Numbered from the stretch's first letter, positions 1-8,958 are shown. The stretch is DNA of 64,000 nucleotides from Shewanella profunda (GCF_023283765.1 NZ_JAKILG010000004.1:131872-195871); one strand, 5' to 3'. Made by a program: numbers and translations. The notes: generated from the sequence alone by a model not told the origin.

Positions 1-52
1 AAAATATGAGCAACCCCAACATGCCTAATGTGAAAGCGTCCATTTGACCCCC

Positions 53-292
53 TTAGGAATTGCTGACCTTGGTTAAGATTATACCATAGATCCACAGGAT
101 AACCCCAATTACCAACACCAAACCGGCTTCTTTGACGGTTATAGTGTCCCCAGATACAGCCAATCCTACAATACCGACACCGATGGCTGTTACGGCGACC
201 TTACGCAGGTCTTCACCGATAGCTCCCAGAGTCTTCTTGTCAGGAGAGAAAAGACGCACAAACCACGTCTTAATACGCAAAAACTTTTTCAT
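53..292 (-). CDS. small two-helix membrane protein, unknown
   Basis: Encodes 79 aa. A basic N-terminus is followed by two hydrophobic segments at about residues 34-47 and 57-74, so it is probably an inner-membrane protein. I chose the ATG at 292 because a GGAGGT Shine-Dalgarno lies just upstream; the ATG at 304 would start inside that SD. A CCTCC eleven bases upstream can pair with the SD, giving the leader hairpin common to this region. No family is recognised. It is the last complete gene at the left edge of the leftward series. Confidence 0.6.
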   Translation of the reverse strand: MKKFLRIKTWFVRLFSPDKKTLGAIGEDLRKVAVTAIGVGIVGLAVSGDTITVKEAGLVLVIGVILWIYGIILTKVSNS

Positions 293-364
293 GATTACCT
301 CCATAGTTAAAGAGGAGGCGAATCATGCCCGAGAGGGCATGAACACCCCCTCAGGGTTAAAGTT

Positions 365-643
365 TTAGGCAGACAAAGCTGTTGGCTTCGTCTTGTTCAT
401 CTTCATTGAGTTAATGATCTTCGTCGCTTCATCAGCAAACGGGCCAGTAACTTGGATCGGCTCCCTTCTTGCGAAGGAGGCTGTCACCATCATTCTCTGG
501 CCGTGCATCAAATGACGATACCGAGACCGCATAAGCTCAACGTAGGCCGCAGAGTCCCCCTCCCACCCCTCAGGGGGAGAGAAGGGGCACACCGCGTCAT
601 TACCAGGCGTTGTATCAACCTTCGAGACATCAATGACGGCCAT
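365..643 (-). CDS. hypothetical protein, coupled to the primase gene
   Basis: Encodes 92 aa beginning MAVIDVSK. The start overlaps the last 14 bases of the primase gene and has a GGAGAG-like SD within the primase 3' end, so translational coupling is likely. No signal peptide, membrane segment or known motif is seen. A start at 688 would lie deep in the primase gene and is less likely. The overlap suggests a role linked to the primase, but no function can be assigned. Confidence 0.6.
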   Translation of the reverse strand: MAVIDVSKVDTTPGNDAVCPFSPPEGWEGDSAAYVELMRSRYRHLMHGQRMMVTASFARREPIQVTGPFADEATKIINSMKMNKTKPTALSA

Positions 644-2357
644 ACTCAGCTCTCCTTCTCGCAATGAAATCGCGCAGGTAGCGAGCATTCGGGAAACCGA
701 GGCTTCCCTGACTCATCAGGACATCGTTCCAGTCAATCCCTTTCGCTCTGGGCGGGATCGGGAGCTTAGGCAGCAGGACGTACACACGAATGCCGCGCTT
801 CTCCAGCTTGGCTTTCAGCACGTTCGCTGACTTCTCACCAGTCACAGACTTATCTTTGTCAGCCCAGATCAGTACGGTGTGAACACCTTCTGGAACCTCG
901 AAGGACTCCATCAGGGTCGCATTGACCGTTGACCAAACCGGGATTTGAGTGACTCGATAAGCTGACAGGGCTGTTTCCAGCCCTTCTGCAACACCCAGGA
1001 TACCCTCAGTCGGTTCACCGAGGCGGATGGCCGCGCCATTGACATCCAAACCGTCAGGAATGGGCATCATCTTTTTGGCGTTGCCGACCTTGGCTTTTTT
1101 ACCGTTTTGGGTGAGATAGGTGCGGTGGAGCGTTACCAGGTTGCCTTCCACATCTCGGATAGCGCAGACGATAGCCGGGAATTTCCCAACTTCATTGCCA
1201 TCTTCGTCGTAGTAGGCCATAGCCGGATTGAACCGCAGACAGTCTGTTTTTTCTACTTCATCAACCTTGAACAGAAGCTCGCGGTTTTTGAAGTACAGAC
1301 GCATTGGCTCAGTCACATGACTGGAGAACGGCAAACACTCGTTCCATACCTTCTCGATTTTCTCACGGAGACGAGCACTGTAAGCGCGTTCGCGCTCCAT
1401 TCTCTTCTCCATTTCTTCTTGGAGCTCAAGCAGCCAAGGCTTAGGTTGTTCACGAAACATCGGAACAACTTTCGGCTTGTTTTCGCTGCTTTGCTCTTCC
1501 GGTTGTGTGGCCGCAGGTTGTACTTGCGGTGCCGGAGCTTCTACCGTGCGGTTGACCACAGGGGCCGACTCAACATGGTGACTCACCGGCTCAACACCAC
1601 CGTTCGAGCGAGCGCGGAACTGCGTTACCGTAGCGCCGCGACGTTCCACCAGCCAGGTGTTGCGATGCGTTTGCATAGGTTGTTCTCTCACAACATTCCC
1701 CTGCTCGTCCTTAACTTCAACGACGACAGTTACAGGCTCGCGCCCGAGGTTTGTCATGACGATCTCATCCCCATACTTGGCTTCACTTTCACCAATGGCT
1801 CTTTCAAGATCCACGCCCCAGATGGTGCGTTCCAAACCGCTCTTGTCACGGATGAAGGCAAAGTAGCTGAGCTCGTTGTCTTCGTTATGCTCATAAGGAG
1901 CTTTACCGTGGGCAATCAGAGTACCGGCAATGGATTTTTTACGATTCTTGGAATCGAGAACCTTGTTATTCACCTTCATAGGCTCTTGCTGAACAGGCGC
2001 TTTGGTCTGGGCAGGAGCTCGTGTAGGTGCAGCGGCTTGTTGATACTGGGGTTGCTCTTTCTCAACCCCCAGATAATCACCAACCTCGCTCAGGCACTGT
2101 TTAAAGTCCCAGTTATTGAGCCACATCAGCAGCTCAAAACCATCATGATTGGCACCGCATGTATTGCATACGCCGCCACCAGTCAGGTGGGCATCCTTGA
2201 ACAGTCGGAAGCCATCTTTCCCGCCGTGGATAGGACAAGAAACATGACGACCAGGTTTACGGAGAGCTGGTTCAAGATGGGGCGCTAGGGCCGCCAGGAT
2301 GAATAGCCAGTTTCCGTTTGCAGCTTCACGAACGGTGTCAGCTTTGTAGTAAGACAT
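630..2357 (-). CDS. DNA primase, zinc-finger plus TOPRIM type
   Basis: Encodes 575 aa. The N-terminal zinc-binding region has Cys41, His44, Cys64 and Cys67 (CPIH...CNTC), as in CHC2/P4-type primases. A Pro/Gln/Glu-rich linker spans about 120-330. The C-terminal half carries TOPRIM signatures: an E-G-L-E-T motif and an ALIWADKD-like acidic strand. Such primases make RNA primers, and on conjugative elements they can prime the transferred strand in the recipient; that use is inference. The start at 2357 follows AAGGAGAAAACCT; ORF extension to 2453 runs through leader hairpins. The next gene overlaps its end. Confidence 0.85.
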   Translation of the reverse strand: MSYYKADTVREAANGNWLFILAALAPHLEPALRKPGRHVSCPIHGGKDGFRLFKDAHLTGGGVCNTCGANHDGFELLMWLNNWDFKQCLSEVGDYLGVEKEQPQYQQAAAPTRAPAQTKAPVQQEPMKVNNKVLDSKNRKKSIAGTLIAHGKAPYEHNEDNELSYFAFIRDKSGLERTIWGVDLERAIGESEAKYGDEIVMTNLGREPVTVVVEVKDEQGNVVREQPMQTHRNTWLVERRGATVTQFRARSNGGVEPVSHHVESAPVVNRTVEAPAPQVQPAATQPEEQSSENKPKVVPMFREQPKPWLLELQEEMEKRMERERAYSARLREKIEKVWNECLPFSSHVTEPMRLYFKNRELLFKVDEVEKTDCLRFNPAMAYYDEDGNEVGKFPAIVCAIRDVEGNLVTLHRTYLTQNGKKAKVGNAKKMMPIPDGLDVNGAAIRLGEPTEGILGVAEGLETALSAYRVTQIPVWSTVNATLMESFEVPEGVHTVLIWADKDKSVTGEKSANVLKAKLEKRGIRVYVLLPKLPIPPRAKGIDWNDVLMSQGSLGFPNARYLRDFIARRRAEYGRH

Positions 2358-2534
2358 AGGTTTTCTCCTTAGCGTGAACCCCAGCATCGAGGCTTCCTTA
2401 AACCCCCGTCGCCAGGGTTTTAAGGAAACCCCGACACCGGGAGAATGTGCCAAGGAGGCTCCCCAGCCGGGGAGAACTCCCCGGCGAGGGGTTTAAAAAG
2501 GTCGCCCCCGAAACGGAGGCGAATTTTGTGAATA

Positions 2535-2921
2535 TCACAAGCACAAATGAGTGCCCTCTTCCGAGGCCATCATGATTGTGACATCTGCGGTTACAGGATC
2601 TGACTTAATCACAACCTCAGTGGGTTTGAAAAAGCCATCTACAGTGGGCATGGGGTAATAAAGACGAATCTTTCCCCAATTCTTGTTGTCGGTAAAAGCG
2701 ACCTTTGTTTGAGCAACACAAAGCTGCAAAAACATGAAAAGGAAGTCTTCTACCGAGTGCTTACCATCTGCACCAAATACTCCATCGACAATTGCCGGGG
2801 TCACTGCCACATTGGTCAGGAAACCAGCTTGTTTACCGATGGAAGATTGGTCCACCAGCAGACCATCATTGATGGCTTGTTGACGGATTTGGGCGAGGTC
2901 CAATTTAGCTACTTGGTTCAT
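2535..2921 (-). CDS. hypothetical protein
   Basis: Encodes 128 aa, soluble, with no recognised domain. Its leader shows one of the clearest SD-sequestering stems: AGGTGTAC pairs perfectly with GTACACCT, placing the GGAG and the base before the ATG in a helix with a loop of about 14 nt. The gene lies between the primase and a 48-aa gene, all leftward. Confidence 0.6.
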   Translation of the reverse strand: MNQVAKLDLAQIRQQAINDGLLVDQSSIGKQAGFLTNVAVTPAIVDGVFGADGKHSVEDFLFMFLQLCVAQTKVAFTDNKNWGKIRLYYPMPTVDGFFKPTEVVIKSDPVTADVTIMMASEEGTHLCL

Positions 2922-3027
2922 AAGGTGTACTCCAAAGTTAATGGGTACACCTACCCCGTGCGGGGAAGTGTACCCGCATGGGTTATTGAAAGGTCACGGC
3001 CAAAGCCGAGCTTTAAGGTTCCGAGTT

Positions 3028-3174
3028 TTACGCTGGCTGAATGCGCCAAAGAACGGTCGGAGGAAACGAGTCAGCGACACGCTTCACATTCGCGTAAAGA
3101 GTGTCCGTAAAGACACGCTCTAAGCGACGACCACCTTGACGATAAACCAACTTAAAGTCTTGGAATTTGTTCAT
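3028..3174 (-). CDS. 48-aa small protein, unknown
   Basis: A short reading frame beginning MNKFQDFKLVYRQ and ending RIQPA-stop. It has a strong GGAGGTATCC SD directly before the ATG and sits downstream of an ops-like element and leader hairpins, exactly like its larger neighbours. It is basic (several Arg/Lys in the first 35 residues). The position, SD and leader support translation; the function is unknown. Confidence 0.6.
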   Translation of the reverse strand: MNKFQDFKLVYRQGGRRLERVFTDTLYANVKRVADSFPPTVLWRIQPA

Positions 3175-3235
3175 GGATACCTCCAGAAATAACGGGAGGT
3201 ATCTCCAGCAGGAGATAGACTCCCGCAGGGATTAA

Positions 3236-3345
3236 TAAATTAACGTTAATTTGCTGTTTGTTTTTGGCGACCAGCTATCGCACGTTTTCGCCCTCAGGGA
3301 GGACAAAATCTGCTTACTGATGGCTTTACCATGAGTAAGAAGACT
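3236..3345. repeat. 110-bp direct repeat, copy 1
   Basis: Identical to 26728-26837, in the same orientation. Includes the AAATTAACGTTAATTT palindrome at 3237-3252 and ops-like copy 1. Lies in the leader of the 48-aa gene. Confidence 0.7.
3253..3283 (-). promoter_or_regulatory. ops-like element, copy 1
   Basis: Leftward GTGCGATAGCTGGTCGCC followed by AAAAACAAACAGC. Upstream hairpins include CAGGGG-TTT-CCCCTG at the end of the previous gene and a CTGCTTTAC...GTAAGCAG stem. Confidence 0.6.
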
Positions 3346-3378
3346 CGGGAAGTAAAGCAGGGGTTTCCCCCTGCCTTG

Positions 3379-4230
3379 TTATGCCGCTTTGAGGTGGCGA
3401 GAGAAAAAGTCCCTGGTTTGCTGGATAGCTCCCCGGAGAAGTTCTCGTCTGTAGCCAGCGTAGCTCTTGTCATCACTGGCAACGGTCAAGCCGTACAGAC
3501 TCTCTTCACCCAGGACAATCTCGTTTTCACGAGAGAGTACCTCAACACGTAGGCCAAGCACTCGCTCTTTCCCTTCCAGGATAGAACAAATTGTTTGGTC
3601 TCTTACTTCGTCATCCCAGTGGCCCATATCGAAATCCCGCTCAGGGAGTTCAGTAACACGCACCAGGTAGTTTTCAGTGGCGCGTTCCCAAACCACTTCA
3701 TCTTCGCATGGAGAGGCCTCGATCAGCGAGTACCCGTCCGCTTCGAGCTTCTTGGAAAGACTTTTCACATCATCCGCCAGCTCCAGCACAAAGCGTTCCC
3801 AGAGGTCTTGCCAGCGCTCGACCATATCCAGGTTAATCCCTTCAATGCCGGTGCCAATCATGGAATCATCATCAGGGAAGATCCCTGTGAAGTCCACGTT
3901 GTCGTCGATGTTCATGCAGTTCCAATGGCTGTAGTGATGCCCGTGACTATTCCGAGTAATGGACAGGTCACAGGAACCATATTCGCGGAGGACAGAAAGC
4001 ATATTCTCAATGTCTTTCTGTGCCATCAGGTTCTTCACGCGGCTGACAGCATCCACTTGGCCGGGCTCAGTGCTGAATAGGCGATTCATGAGAGCTTTGA
4101 CGTCATCAACGCTCAAATCCCCGTAGAAGGCTACGCCATCCCCCTGACAGTATCCGAGACTGTACTCAATCGTCAGATCATCCGGGTATCCACACTTAAC
4201 CAGTTCGTTTTGAAAATGCTGTTTAATCAT
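3379..4230 (-). CDS. hypothetical acidic protein
   Basis: Encodes 283 aa, rich in Asp and Glu, with no signal peptide. I chose the ATG at 4230 because GGAGATACCA precedes it; the upstream TGGTGTCTCC pairs with this SD (one G-U), making a sequestering stem. A frame extension to 4263 has no SD. No family is recognised. Acidic small proteins in early-transferred regions of conjugative elements are sometimes DNA mimics, but nothing here proves that. Confidence 0.6.
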   Translation of the reverse strand: MIKQHFQNELVKCGYPDDLTIEYSLGYCQGDGVAFYGDLSVDDVKALMNRLFSTEPGQVDAVSRVKNLMAQKDIENMLSVLREYGSCDLSITRNSHGHHYSHWNCMNIDDNVDFTGIFPDDDSMIGTGIEGINLDMVERWQDLWERFVLELADDVKSLSKKLEADGYSLIEASPCEDEVVWERATENYLVRVTELPERDFDMGHWDDEVRDQTICSILEGKERVLGLRVEVLSRENEIVLGEESLYGLTVASDDKSYAGYRRELLRGAIQQTRDFFSRHLKAA

Positions 4231-4304
4231 TGGTATCTCCTTAATTTCAGAGGGAGACACCATCCCCTCAGGGACCGATGTCCCCCGTGGGGTTAATGTT
4301 TGGG

Positions 4305-4862
4305 TTAAGAAGCCTTGCGGCTTAATTCAGTATCAAATCGAGGACCTTTGAGAACCGCAGTTTTCATAACCTCGAAGTTTCTTGGGTAACGCAGCTTTGA
4401 AACTGCGCCAGCTCGGATGTCGGCAGCCTCACTTGGAGAGACTAGCCTTAACCCTTCGCTGGTTTCAGCGTAGAACCAACCGGCATAACGCTCATAGGCA
4501 TTCTGCTGGTACTGTTCAGTCGCCATGTTCTTCCAGATCGCCTCTGTTAAGGCATCAACAACACCGTCATCTTTCGTGATGATGTTGAAAACATGAGAGA
4601 CAGTCAGGAAGTTCCCAAAGAAACTGGCTGCCCCAAGCCAAGGCTGGAACATTTCGCCATTTCGCCCCGTCCTCACCATTGGTTCAAACGGGTATGGGCG
4701 ATAACAGTGATACTGCTCAAACATCGGGTCAAGAACGTTGTCACCCAGGACATCCAGTAAAGTCTGAATGCTGTCCGGGTCTTGGCCTGCCCACTTACTC
4801 CCATTGCTGAGAATCAGTGTTTTACCGTCAGTACGCTCCAGAGCTTGTTCAAAATTAGACAT
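4305..4862 (-). CDS. hypothetical protein
   Basis: Encodes 185 aa starting MSNFEQALERTDGK, with GGAATGCACT before the ATG at 4862 and a partly complementary GTGCGTCC upstream. The middle is aromatic- and proline-rich (YHCYRPYPFEP). No known domain, signal or membrane segment. It stands alone between two leader regions. Confidence 0.55.
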   Translation of the reverse strand: MSNFEQALERTDGKTLILSNGSKWAGQDPDSIQTLLDVLGDNVLDPMFEQYHCYRPYPFEPMVRTGRNGEMFQPWLGAASFFGNFLTVSHVFNIITKDDGVVDALTEAIWKNMATEQYQQNAYERYAGWFYAETSEGLRLVSPSEAADIRAGAVSKLRYPRNFEVMKTAVLKGPRFDTELSRKAS

Positions 4863-4935
4863 AGTGCATTCCTTTTGGTTAGGACGCACCACACCCTCTC
4901 GGGATGATGCGCCCGAGTGGGTTAATTGAGAAGGC

Positions 4936-5154
4936 TTAGCCGTCAAGTCCGTAAATCACGGCGGAGCCGGGCTCCATCTCGACAACTTGTGCGCTTCCTT
5001 CTTCTATCAGCTCCTGCATGTAACCAGACTCAGCATCCGGATTACGTTCGCAGTGTTCGTCCCAGCGTTTCAAAAGCCCTTCTGTGGCTTGTCCGTGGGT
5101 CTCACCAAGGCCGATAAACTCATAGTGTCCTGTGTTTACGATGATCACCACCAT
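4936..5154 (-). CDS. hypothetical protein
   Basis: Encodes 72 aa starting MVVIIVNTGHYEF. A GGAGAG SD lies 13 bases downstream of the stop of the preceding gene, so it is the last member of a three-gene set (5430-6035, 5168-5437, this gene). It has no leader hairpin of its own, as expected for a coupled gene. No function is recognised. Confidence 0.55.
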   Translation of the reverse strand: MVVIIVNTGHYEFIGLGETHGQATEGLLKRWDEHCERNPDAESGYMQELIEEGSAQVVEMEPGSAVIYGLDG

Positions 5155-5167
5155 AGCTAGTGCTCTC

Positions 5168-5437
5168 CTACAGGTCACTTGGTACATACAGGTCATCTTT
5201 GATGGCAGAAAAATCGACAGGAGACTGGTCCCCATAGGTTCGATTCACGCCACCAGCATCATCGACACTGACAAAAACCGTGCGGAGTAAACCGCTGGGC
5301 TTTGCAGGGTAAACGATGCTGACATGCTGACCTTTGTACTGTTCTGACAAAGTGCTTTGAAGCTCATCAACCGAACGGAATTTCCGGTCGCGGCCAAAGT
5401 CCTTAATCTTGATGTCGCCAGGGATTGGATTAGTCAT
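5168..5437 (-). CDS. hypothetical protein, coupled to HD nucleotidase
   Basis: Encodes 89 aa. The start overlaps the last 8 bases of the HD-domain gene and lacks its own leader stem, which implies translational coupling. No domain is recognised. The middle contains an amphipathic stretch and a VYPAKPSG segment with no assigned meaning. Confidence 0.55.
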   Translation of the reverse strand: MTNPIPGDIKIKDFGRDRKFRSVDELQSTLSEQYKGQHVSIVYPAKPSGLLRTVFVSVDDAGGVNRTYGDQSPVDFSAIKDDLYVPSDL

Positions 5438-6035
5438 CGTTACCCCCTGCCAGCAGTTTATCTACTGAATGGCCGAGTCCGTCACCAAACCATTTGTCCA
5501 GAGCGTCGATTTCCGGGAAGTCCGATTTCACCTGAGCAACAACACGTTCCATTTTGCTGAGAGCATCCTGGAACTCAAGGCCATTACCTGCGGCCACCTC
5601 AAGTTTGCACTTGATGTAAGCGGAGTAGGTATCACAGGCCTTAACCAGTGATTGTTCATAGCCACCGGGAGCGAAGGCTATGGCGACTGCATCCTGGAGT
5701 TCTTCGGGAAGAGTCTGGATGAGTTTGTCCTCTGCGGCCTTTTCCAGTCGTTCAAACTCACGCTGCAAAACAGCGTTTGCTTTCTTGACCGGTGTTACAA
5801 CATCCGAACAGAGAACCTCGGCTGCATCATGCAACGAAGCATGAGCAAGCATGACTGCCAGATCCACCGACTTCCCTTGCTGAATGGCAATATTGCCAGC
5901 CAGGTAGGAAAGCAGGGTAACAACAGCGCTGTGTTCCAACACAGACTCCGGTTGAACAGAGTGCATCAGTGACCAGCGTTTGATCAGGCGTTGGCGCAAG
6001 GCCAGAGCTAGAAAGCCGAAATTTGAATTAGACAT
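5430..6035 (-). CDS. HD-domain 5'-deoxynucleotidase, YfbR-like
   Basis: Encodes 201 aa. The layout matches the YfbR family: an Arg-Trp pair at 20-21, LEHS with His35, LHDAAEVL with His69-Asp70, and TPVK at 81-84. YfbR enzymes dephosphorylate 5'-deoxynucleoside monophosphates using a metal held by these residues. On a mobile element this could tune nucleotide pools during replication of incoming DNA; that is inference. The SD (GGAGG) is paired by CCTCCAA/TTGGAGG in the leader. First gene of a coupled trio. Confidence 0.75.
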   Translation of the reverse strand: MSNSNFGFLALALRQRLIKRWSLMHSVQPESVLEHSAVVTLLSYLAGNIAIQQGKSVDLAVMLAHASLHDAAEVLCSDVVTPVKKANAVLQREFERLEKAAEDKLIQTLPEELQDAVAIAFAPGGYEQSLVKACDTYSAYIKCKLEVAAGNGLEFQDALSKMERVVAQVKSDFPEIDALDKWFGDGLGHSVDKLLAGGNDD

Positions 6036-6106
6036 AGTGCCTCCAAAATTGGTTGGAGGTACACCAAAGCCGACCGGGCCTTGGTGTACCCGGTTGGGTT
6101 ACTTAG

Positions 6107-6310
6107 TTATCTCGGGTCAAGCTGCTTAGCTATAGCGAGTAAAAACGGATGGAATGGATGATCTTGCGGGACACCCCCAACAAGCTCACGGGCTAAACCG
6201 ACTGAGTTTGTAGCCAACACCTCTTTGACGGCCAGAATGATTTCATTGTCGATTTCATCCTGAGTCTTTCGCTGTTGGTCCACCAGCCGACTTAACTTGT
6301 CTAGGCTCAT
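6107..6310 (-). CDS. small hypothetical protein
   Basis: Encodes 67 aa, largely helical, with an N-terminal heptad-like stretch (LSRLVDQQRKTQDEIDNEI). It is the first gene after the activator-like box at 6465 and the ops-like element at 6375, so it heads the third leftward unit. The SD GGAGAGAA is paired by TTCTCTCC in the leader. Function unknown. Confidence 0.55.
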   Translation of the reverse strand: MSLDKLSRLVDQQRKTQDEIDNEIILAVKEVLATNSVGLARELVGGVPQDHPFHPFLLAIAKQLDPR

Positions 6311-6374
6311 GCTTCTCTCCTTTGTTTATGGGAGAGAACCCAGGAGGGGTTGCCTCCCGAGGGGTTAGGTTATT

Positions 6375-6398
6375 GCTGTTTTGGGCCAGCTACCGTTA
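6375..6398 (-). promoter_or_regulatory. ops-like element, copy 2
   Basis: The leftward strand reads TAACGGTAGCTGG followed by CCCAAAACAGC. It is a shorter, diverged copy of the repeated element, placed in the leader of the unit that begins near 6465. It shares the CGGTAGCTGG core with the copies at 9902 and 13683. Confidence 0.5.
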
Positions 6399-6464
6399 TA
6401 GCCAGCAAGCGCTGACAATGAGCAAAGAGTATGACAGCCACCTAAAAGGGTAAAACGCTGTAAT

Positions 6465-6481
6465 TGCCCTTTTGGGGTGCA
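6465..6481 (-). promoter_or_regulatory. activator-like box, unit 3
   Basis: The leftward strand reads TGCACCCCAAAAGGGCA followed by ATTACAGCGTTTT. The same downstream sequence follows the box at 27885. The site lies just beyond the terminator of the preceding unit and upstream of the 67-aa gene. Confidence 0.5.
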
Positions 6482-6506
6482 AAAGAAAAAGCCCTCCTTC
6501 GGGCCT
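6482..6506 (-). terminator. intrinsic terminator after DndC-like gene
   Basis: Leftward strand: a GGCCC...GGGCT hairpin followed by TTTTTCTTTT. It begins at the stop codon of the 816-aa gene and ends the second leftward unit. Confidence 0.75.
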
Positions 6507-6507
6507 T

Positions 6508-8958
6508 TTATGCGGCCAAGGACAAGCCTTGCTGTCCTCTTTGCAACTTTGTGTAGTCGCGGCAATGTAAGCGTTGAACCGCCTTGATCATCGTTCTGAC
6601 ATGTCGTTCCAAAGAGGCTGGATGACGTTTTGACAGTAGGTTGATCCAGTCAAGATAGATAGCAAGCGCGGAACCTTCGGTTAGGGCTGCCTGTATCGCC
6701 TCATACTGCCCTACGGCACCCTGGACCACATTATTCACCCACTGGGCGTCAGTATTGTCCAAGAGCTCGCAGAGGGCCGTATAAGCCTTCCTTCTGGTCG
6801 CGGCCATGTAACGACGAATGTTGGCGTTTCCGCTCCCCTCTCGCCCTTCCATGACGCTCATACAGAATGCGCTGGAGTAACAAAGCATCGCGTCAGTCAC
6901 GTAGTTAAACCATCGCTCCTGATGCCGTTTCTGTTCTTCCATTGCTTCCTGGTTAAGTTGCTTCTCGATGAACAACCCCGTCGGAGTCCGGTGGTGCAGA
7001 TGGTACTTGAACGTTAAGTGCAAGTTGACCCACCAGCGTACCGTTGCCAGTCTTCCCTTGATTTTTCGCTTCACCAGATCTTTGTACTTAGCATCGCTAA
7101 GCACTTTGACATCCTTGCGCTGTTGGATTCCTTCCATCGTCTGTAGCCCTGTGAGACCCATCTGGTGGTAGGTTTGACCTCTTTGCATCATACGGTGATA
7201 CAAAGCGCCTTTTCCTTTCGCAAGCTGGATAGCTCCGAACCGAAGGTAGAACTGTGCTGCACTGCCGGGCGTATAATGTCCCTTTAGCACAGACTCCCTT
7301 AGTCGTGGGTATTCGTTCCAGATGATGAACGCAGCGGAGTCTGGATCGACTTTCACCTCATCATCTTCTGCGAAGCAAACCACCCTTCTCTTTCCGTCTG
7401 CGGTATTGATCACTTTCGCTGCCAACGGGTCATCCCCGCCGTCAAAGTAAGCCATTTCCGCTAACGGGTCGGCCAAGCCATCAGAAAGCGAACCATCGCC
7501 CCAGCGACCAACCTTCAACCACAATGGCTTCGGAATTGGTGACTGAGGAACGGTTTCACACTGCGGCTCGTCTTCCAGCAAGTCCAGATCACCCATCGAC
7601 CAAACCCTGTGGTAAATCTCCAGGGCATGGAAAGGCTTATCATTGAAATGATGGAAGGCCCACATGAAGTCGATATGGACTAAAGCCTCTTCCGATATTA
7701 TCCGGAATTGTGGCTCTGCCATTCGACGGTTCCAGTCGTTATCCTCTGCTTGCCCAGTAGCCAGCTTGTATGCCAGCTCATCAGCTCTCTTTTGCTCCAT
7801 GTAGTCCATGCTGCAACAGACATGAAGTAATCGTTCGAGGAAAACAGGACTGTAAACGTCCGGCTGTATTTTGATGTATCCGCCCTCGTAAATCGTTCGA
7901 CCTACGGGATGGCGGTCTTCCCATGCGTACCGGCGTTTTGCCAAGTAGCGCTGGATGCGGTTCAGCCCAGACATATAGCCATGCCTTTCAGGGTCCGTGG
8001 CAAGCAATGTCTCCATTGACTTATCCAACCCAACAGCCTGGCAAGCCCAGCAACCGAAGCGAGCGCCACAGGCGTCACTGGCCTTTTTCTCTGTTGCCGA
8101 CCACACGCACTCTCCTGTTGCCGCCTTGTAGAGCTCTGCCGTAGTGACATTGCTCTCCAAGTAACTTGGCAGAGGATATTTTGAGCCCATGCCAGCGGAT
8201 AACAAGAACTCCCATACATCACTCGCCAACCATTTTTTCACTACATACAGCTCACCCCCATCCTTCGTCTTAATGACGCGATCTGAGCTTCCTCGCTGTT
8301 TTGCAATGTTGGCTGCACGAATTGTGCTTTCAGCATCACGACTACCCAACAAAAGGCAGACTTTCTGCCGAACCTCCCTGGGAAGGTCCCGCATATAAGC
8401 GGCCTTCGCTCTCTTAGCAGAAGTGATCTTCAGCTCATTCGAGCATTGTCTCGCACTATTGCTAAACGTAGGCAACCCCCTCCCCGTAAGGATTCGGCCC
8501 GTCCAACTCTGCGTGATCCCCGGCTTTGCCAAAACGATGGTCAGAGGAAGATTTTCCTTCGCAATGAAACGCTCCAGCTCGGCCAGTTTCTGATCCGCCA
8601 GCCATCTTACTTCTGGGCTTTCGATCAGTGTGTCAGTGTGCAAGATGAAGTGGTGTTGGCTGATGGTCGCCCCACTCCTGACAGCCCGGATCAGGGCCAT
8701 CAGGAACAGATGCAAGACCGTTTCAGAATCTTTACCACTGGAATAGCCGATCATCATGGTCCATCCATCAATTAAGGCCGTGTGAATGGCCTCAACCGAT
8801 GACGTGATCAACGATGACAGACTGGTTCCTCTACTGGCATCAACGAAGTTCAAATCCTCGTTATCAGTCAGTTCTGACCAAACAGAATCCCACTTATCCC
8901 CGCGCAAAAGCACAGGGAGGGGTTGTTCTGATAGATCAAAGTTTAATGCTTGTTGCAT
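6508..8958 (-). CDS. DndC-like PAPS-reductase family PP-loop protein with long C-terminal extension
   Basis: Encodes 816 aa. A PP-loop SSGKDS lies at 73-78 (usual form SGGKDS). LLGSRDAES at 203-211 and the cysteines at 172, 284, 297, 303 and 306 (CGARFGCWAC) match the layout of DndC, the Fe-S ATP-pyrophosphatase that helps put sulfur into the DNA backbone. DndC is usually about 500 aa; here some 400 extra residues follow with no recognised domain. No dndA, B, D or E homologue is seen in the window, so phosphorothioation cannot be assumed. It ends at a terminator. It could be a standalone sulfurtransferase, an anti-defence factor or a nucleic-acid modifier. Confidence 0.7.
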   Translation of the reverse strand: MQQALNFDLSEQPLPVLLRGDKWDSVWSELTDNEDLNFVDASRGTSLSSLITSSVEAIHTALIDGWTMMIGYSSGKDSETVLHLFLMALIRAVRSGATISQHHFILHTDTLIESPEVRWLADQKLAELERFIAKENLPLTIVLAKPGITQSWTGRILTGRGLPTFSNSARQCSNELKITSAKRAKAAYMRDLPREVRQKVCLLLGSRDAESTIRAANIAKQRGSSDRVIKTKDGGELYVVKKWLASDVWEFLLSAGMGSKYPLPSYLESNVTTAELYKAATGECVWSATEKKASDACGARFGCWACQAVGLDKSMETLLATDPERHGYMSGLNRIQRYLAKRRYAWEDRHPVGRTIYEGGYIKIQPDVYSPVFLERLLHVCCSMDYMEQKRADELAYKLATGQAEDNDWNRRMAEPQFRIISEEALVHIDFMWAFHHFNDKPFHALEIYHRVWSMGDLDLLEDEPQCETVPQSPIPKPLWLKVGRWGDGSLSDGLADPLAEMAYFDGGDDPLAAKVINTADGKRRVVCFAEDDEVKVDPDSAAFIIWNEYPRLRESVLKGHYTPGSAAQFYLRFGAIQLAKGKGALYHRMMQRGQTYHQMGLTGLQTMEGIQQRKDVKVLSDAKYKDLVKRKIKGRLATVRWWVNLHLTFKYHLHHRTPTGLFIEKQLNQEAMEEQKRHQERWFNYVTDAMLCYSSAFCMSVMEGREGSGNANIRRYMAATRRKAYTALCELLDNTDAQWVNNVVQGAVGQYEAIQAALTEGSALAIYLDWINLLSKRHPASLERHVRTMIKAVQRLHCRDYTKLQRGQQGLSLAA

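Noticed and set aside
1107..2288. 393-aa plus-strand open frame opposite the primase gene
   Set aside because: It lies wholly opposite a gene with clear primase motifs, has no SD and no recognisable protein features; it is a shadow frame.
3357..3373. GGGG/CCCC stems at gene ends near each ops-like copy as ordinary intrinsic terminators
   Set aside because: They lack a U-run on the leftward strand, unlike the clear terminators at 6482, 18625, 39526 and 45241.
6508..8958. A complete DNA phosphorothioation (dnd) island
   Set aside because: Only a DndC-like gene is present; neighbours show no DndA, B, D or E features.
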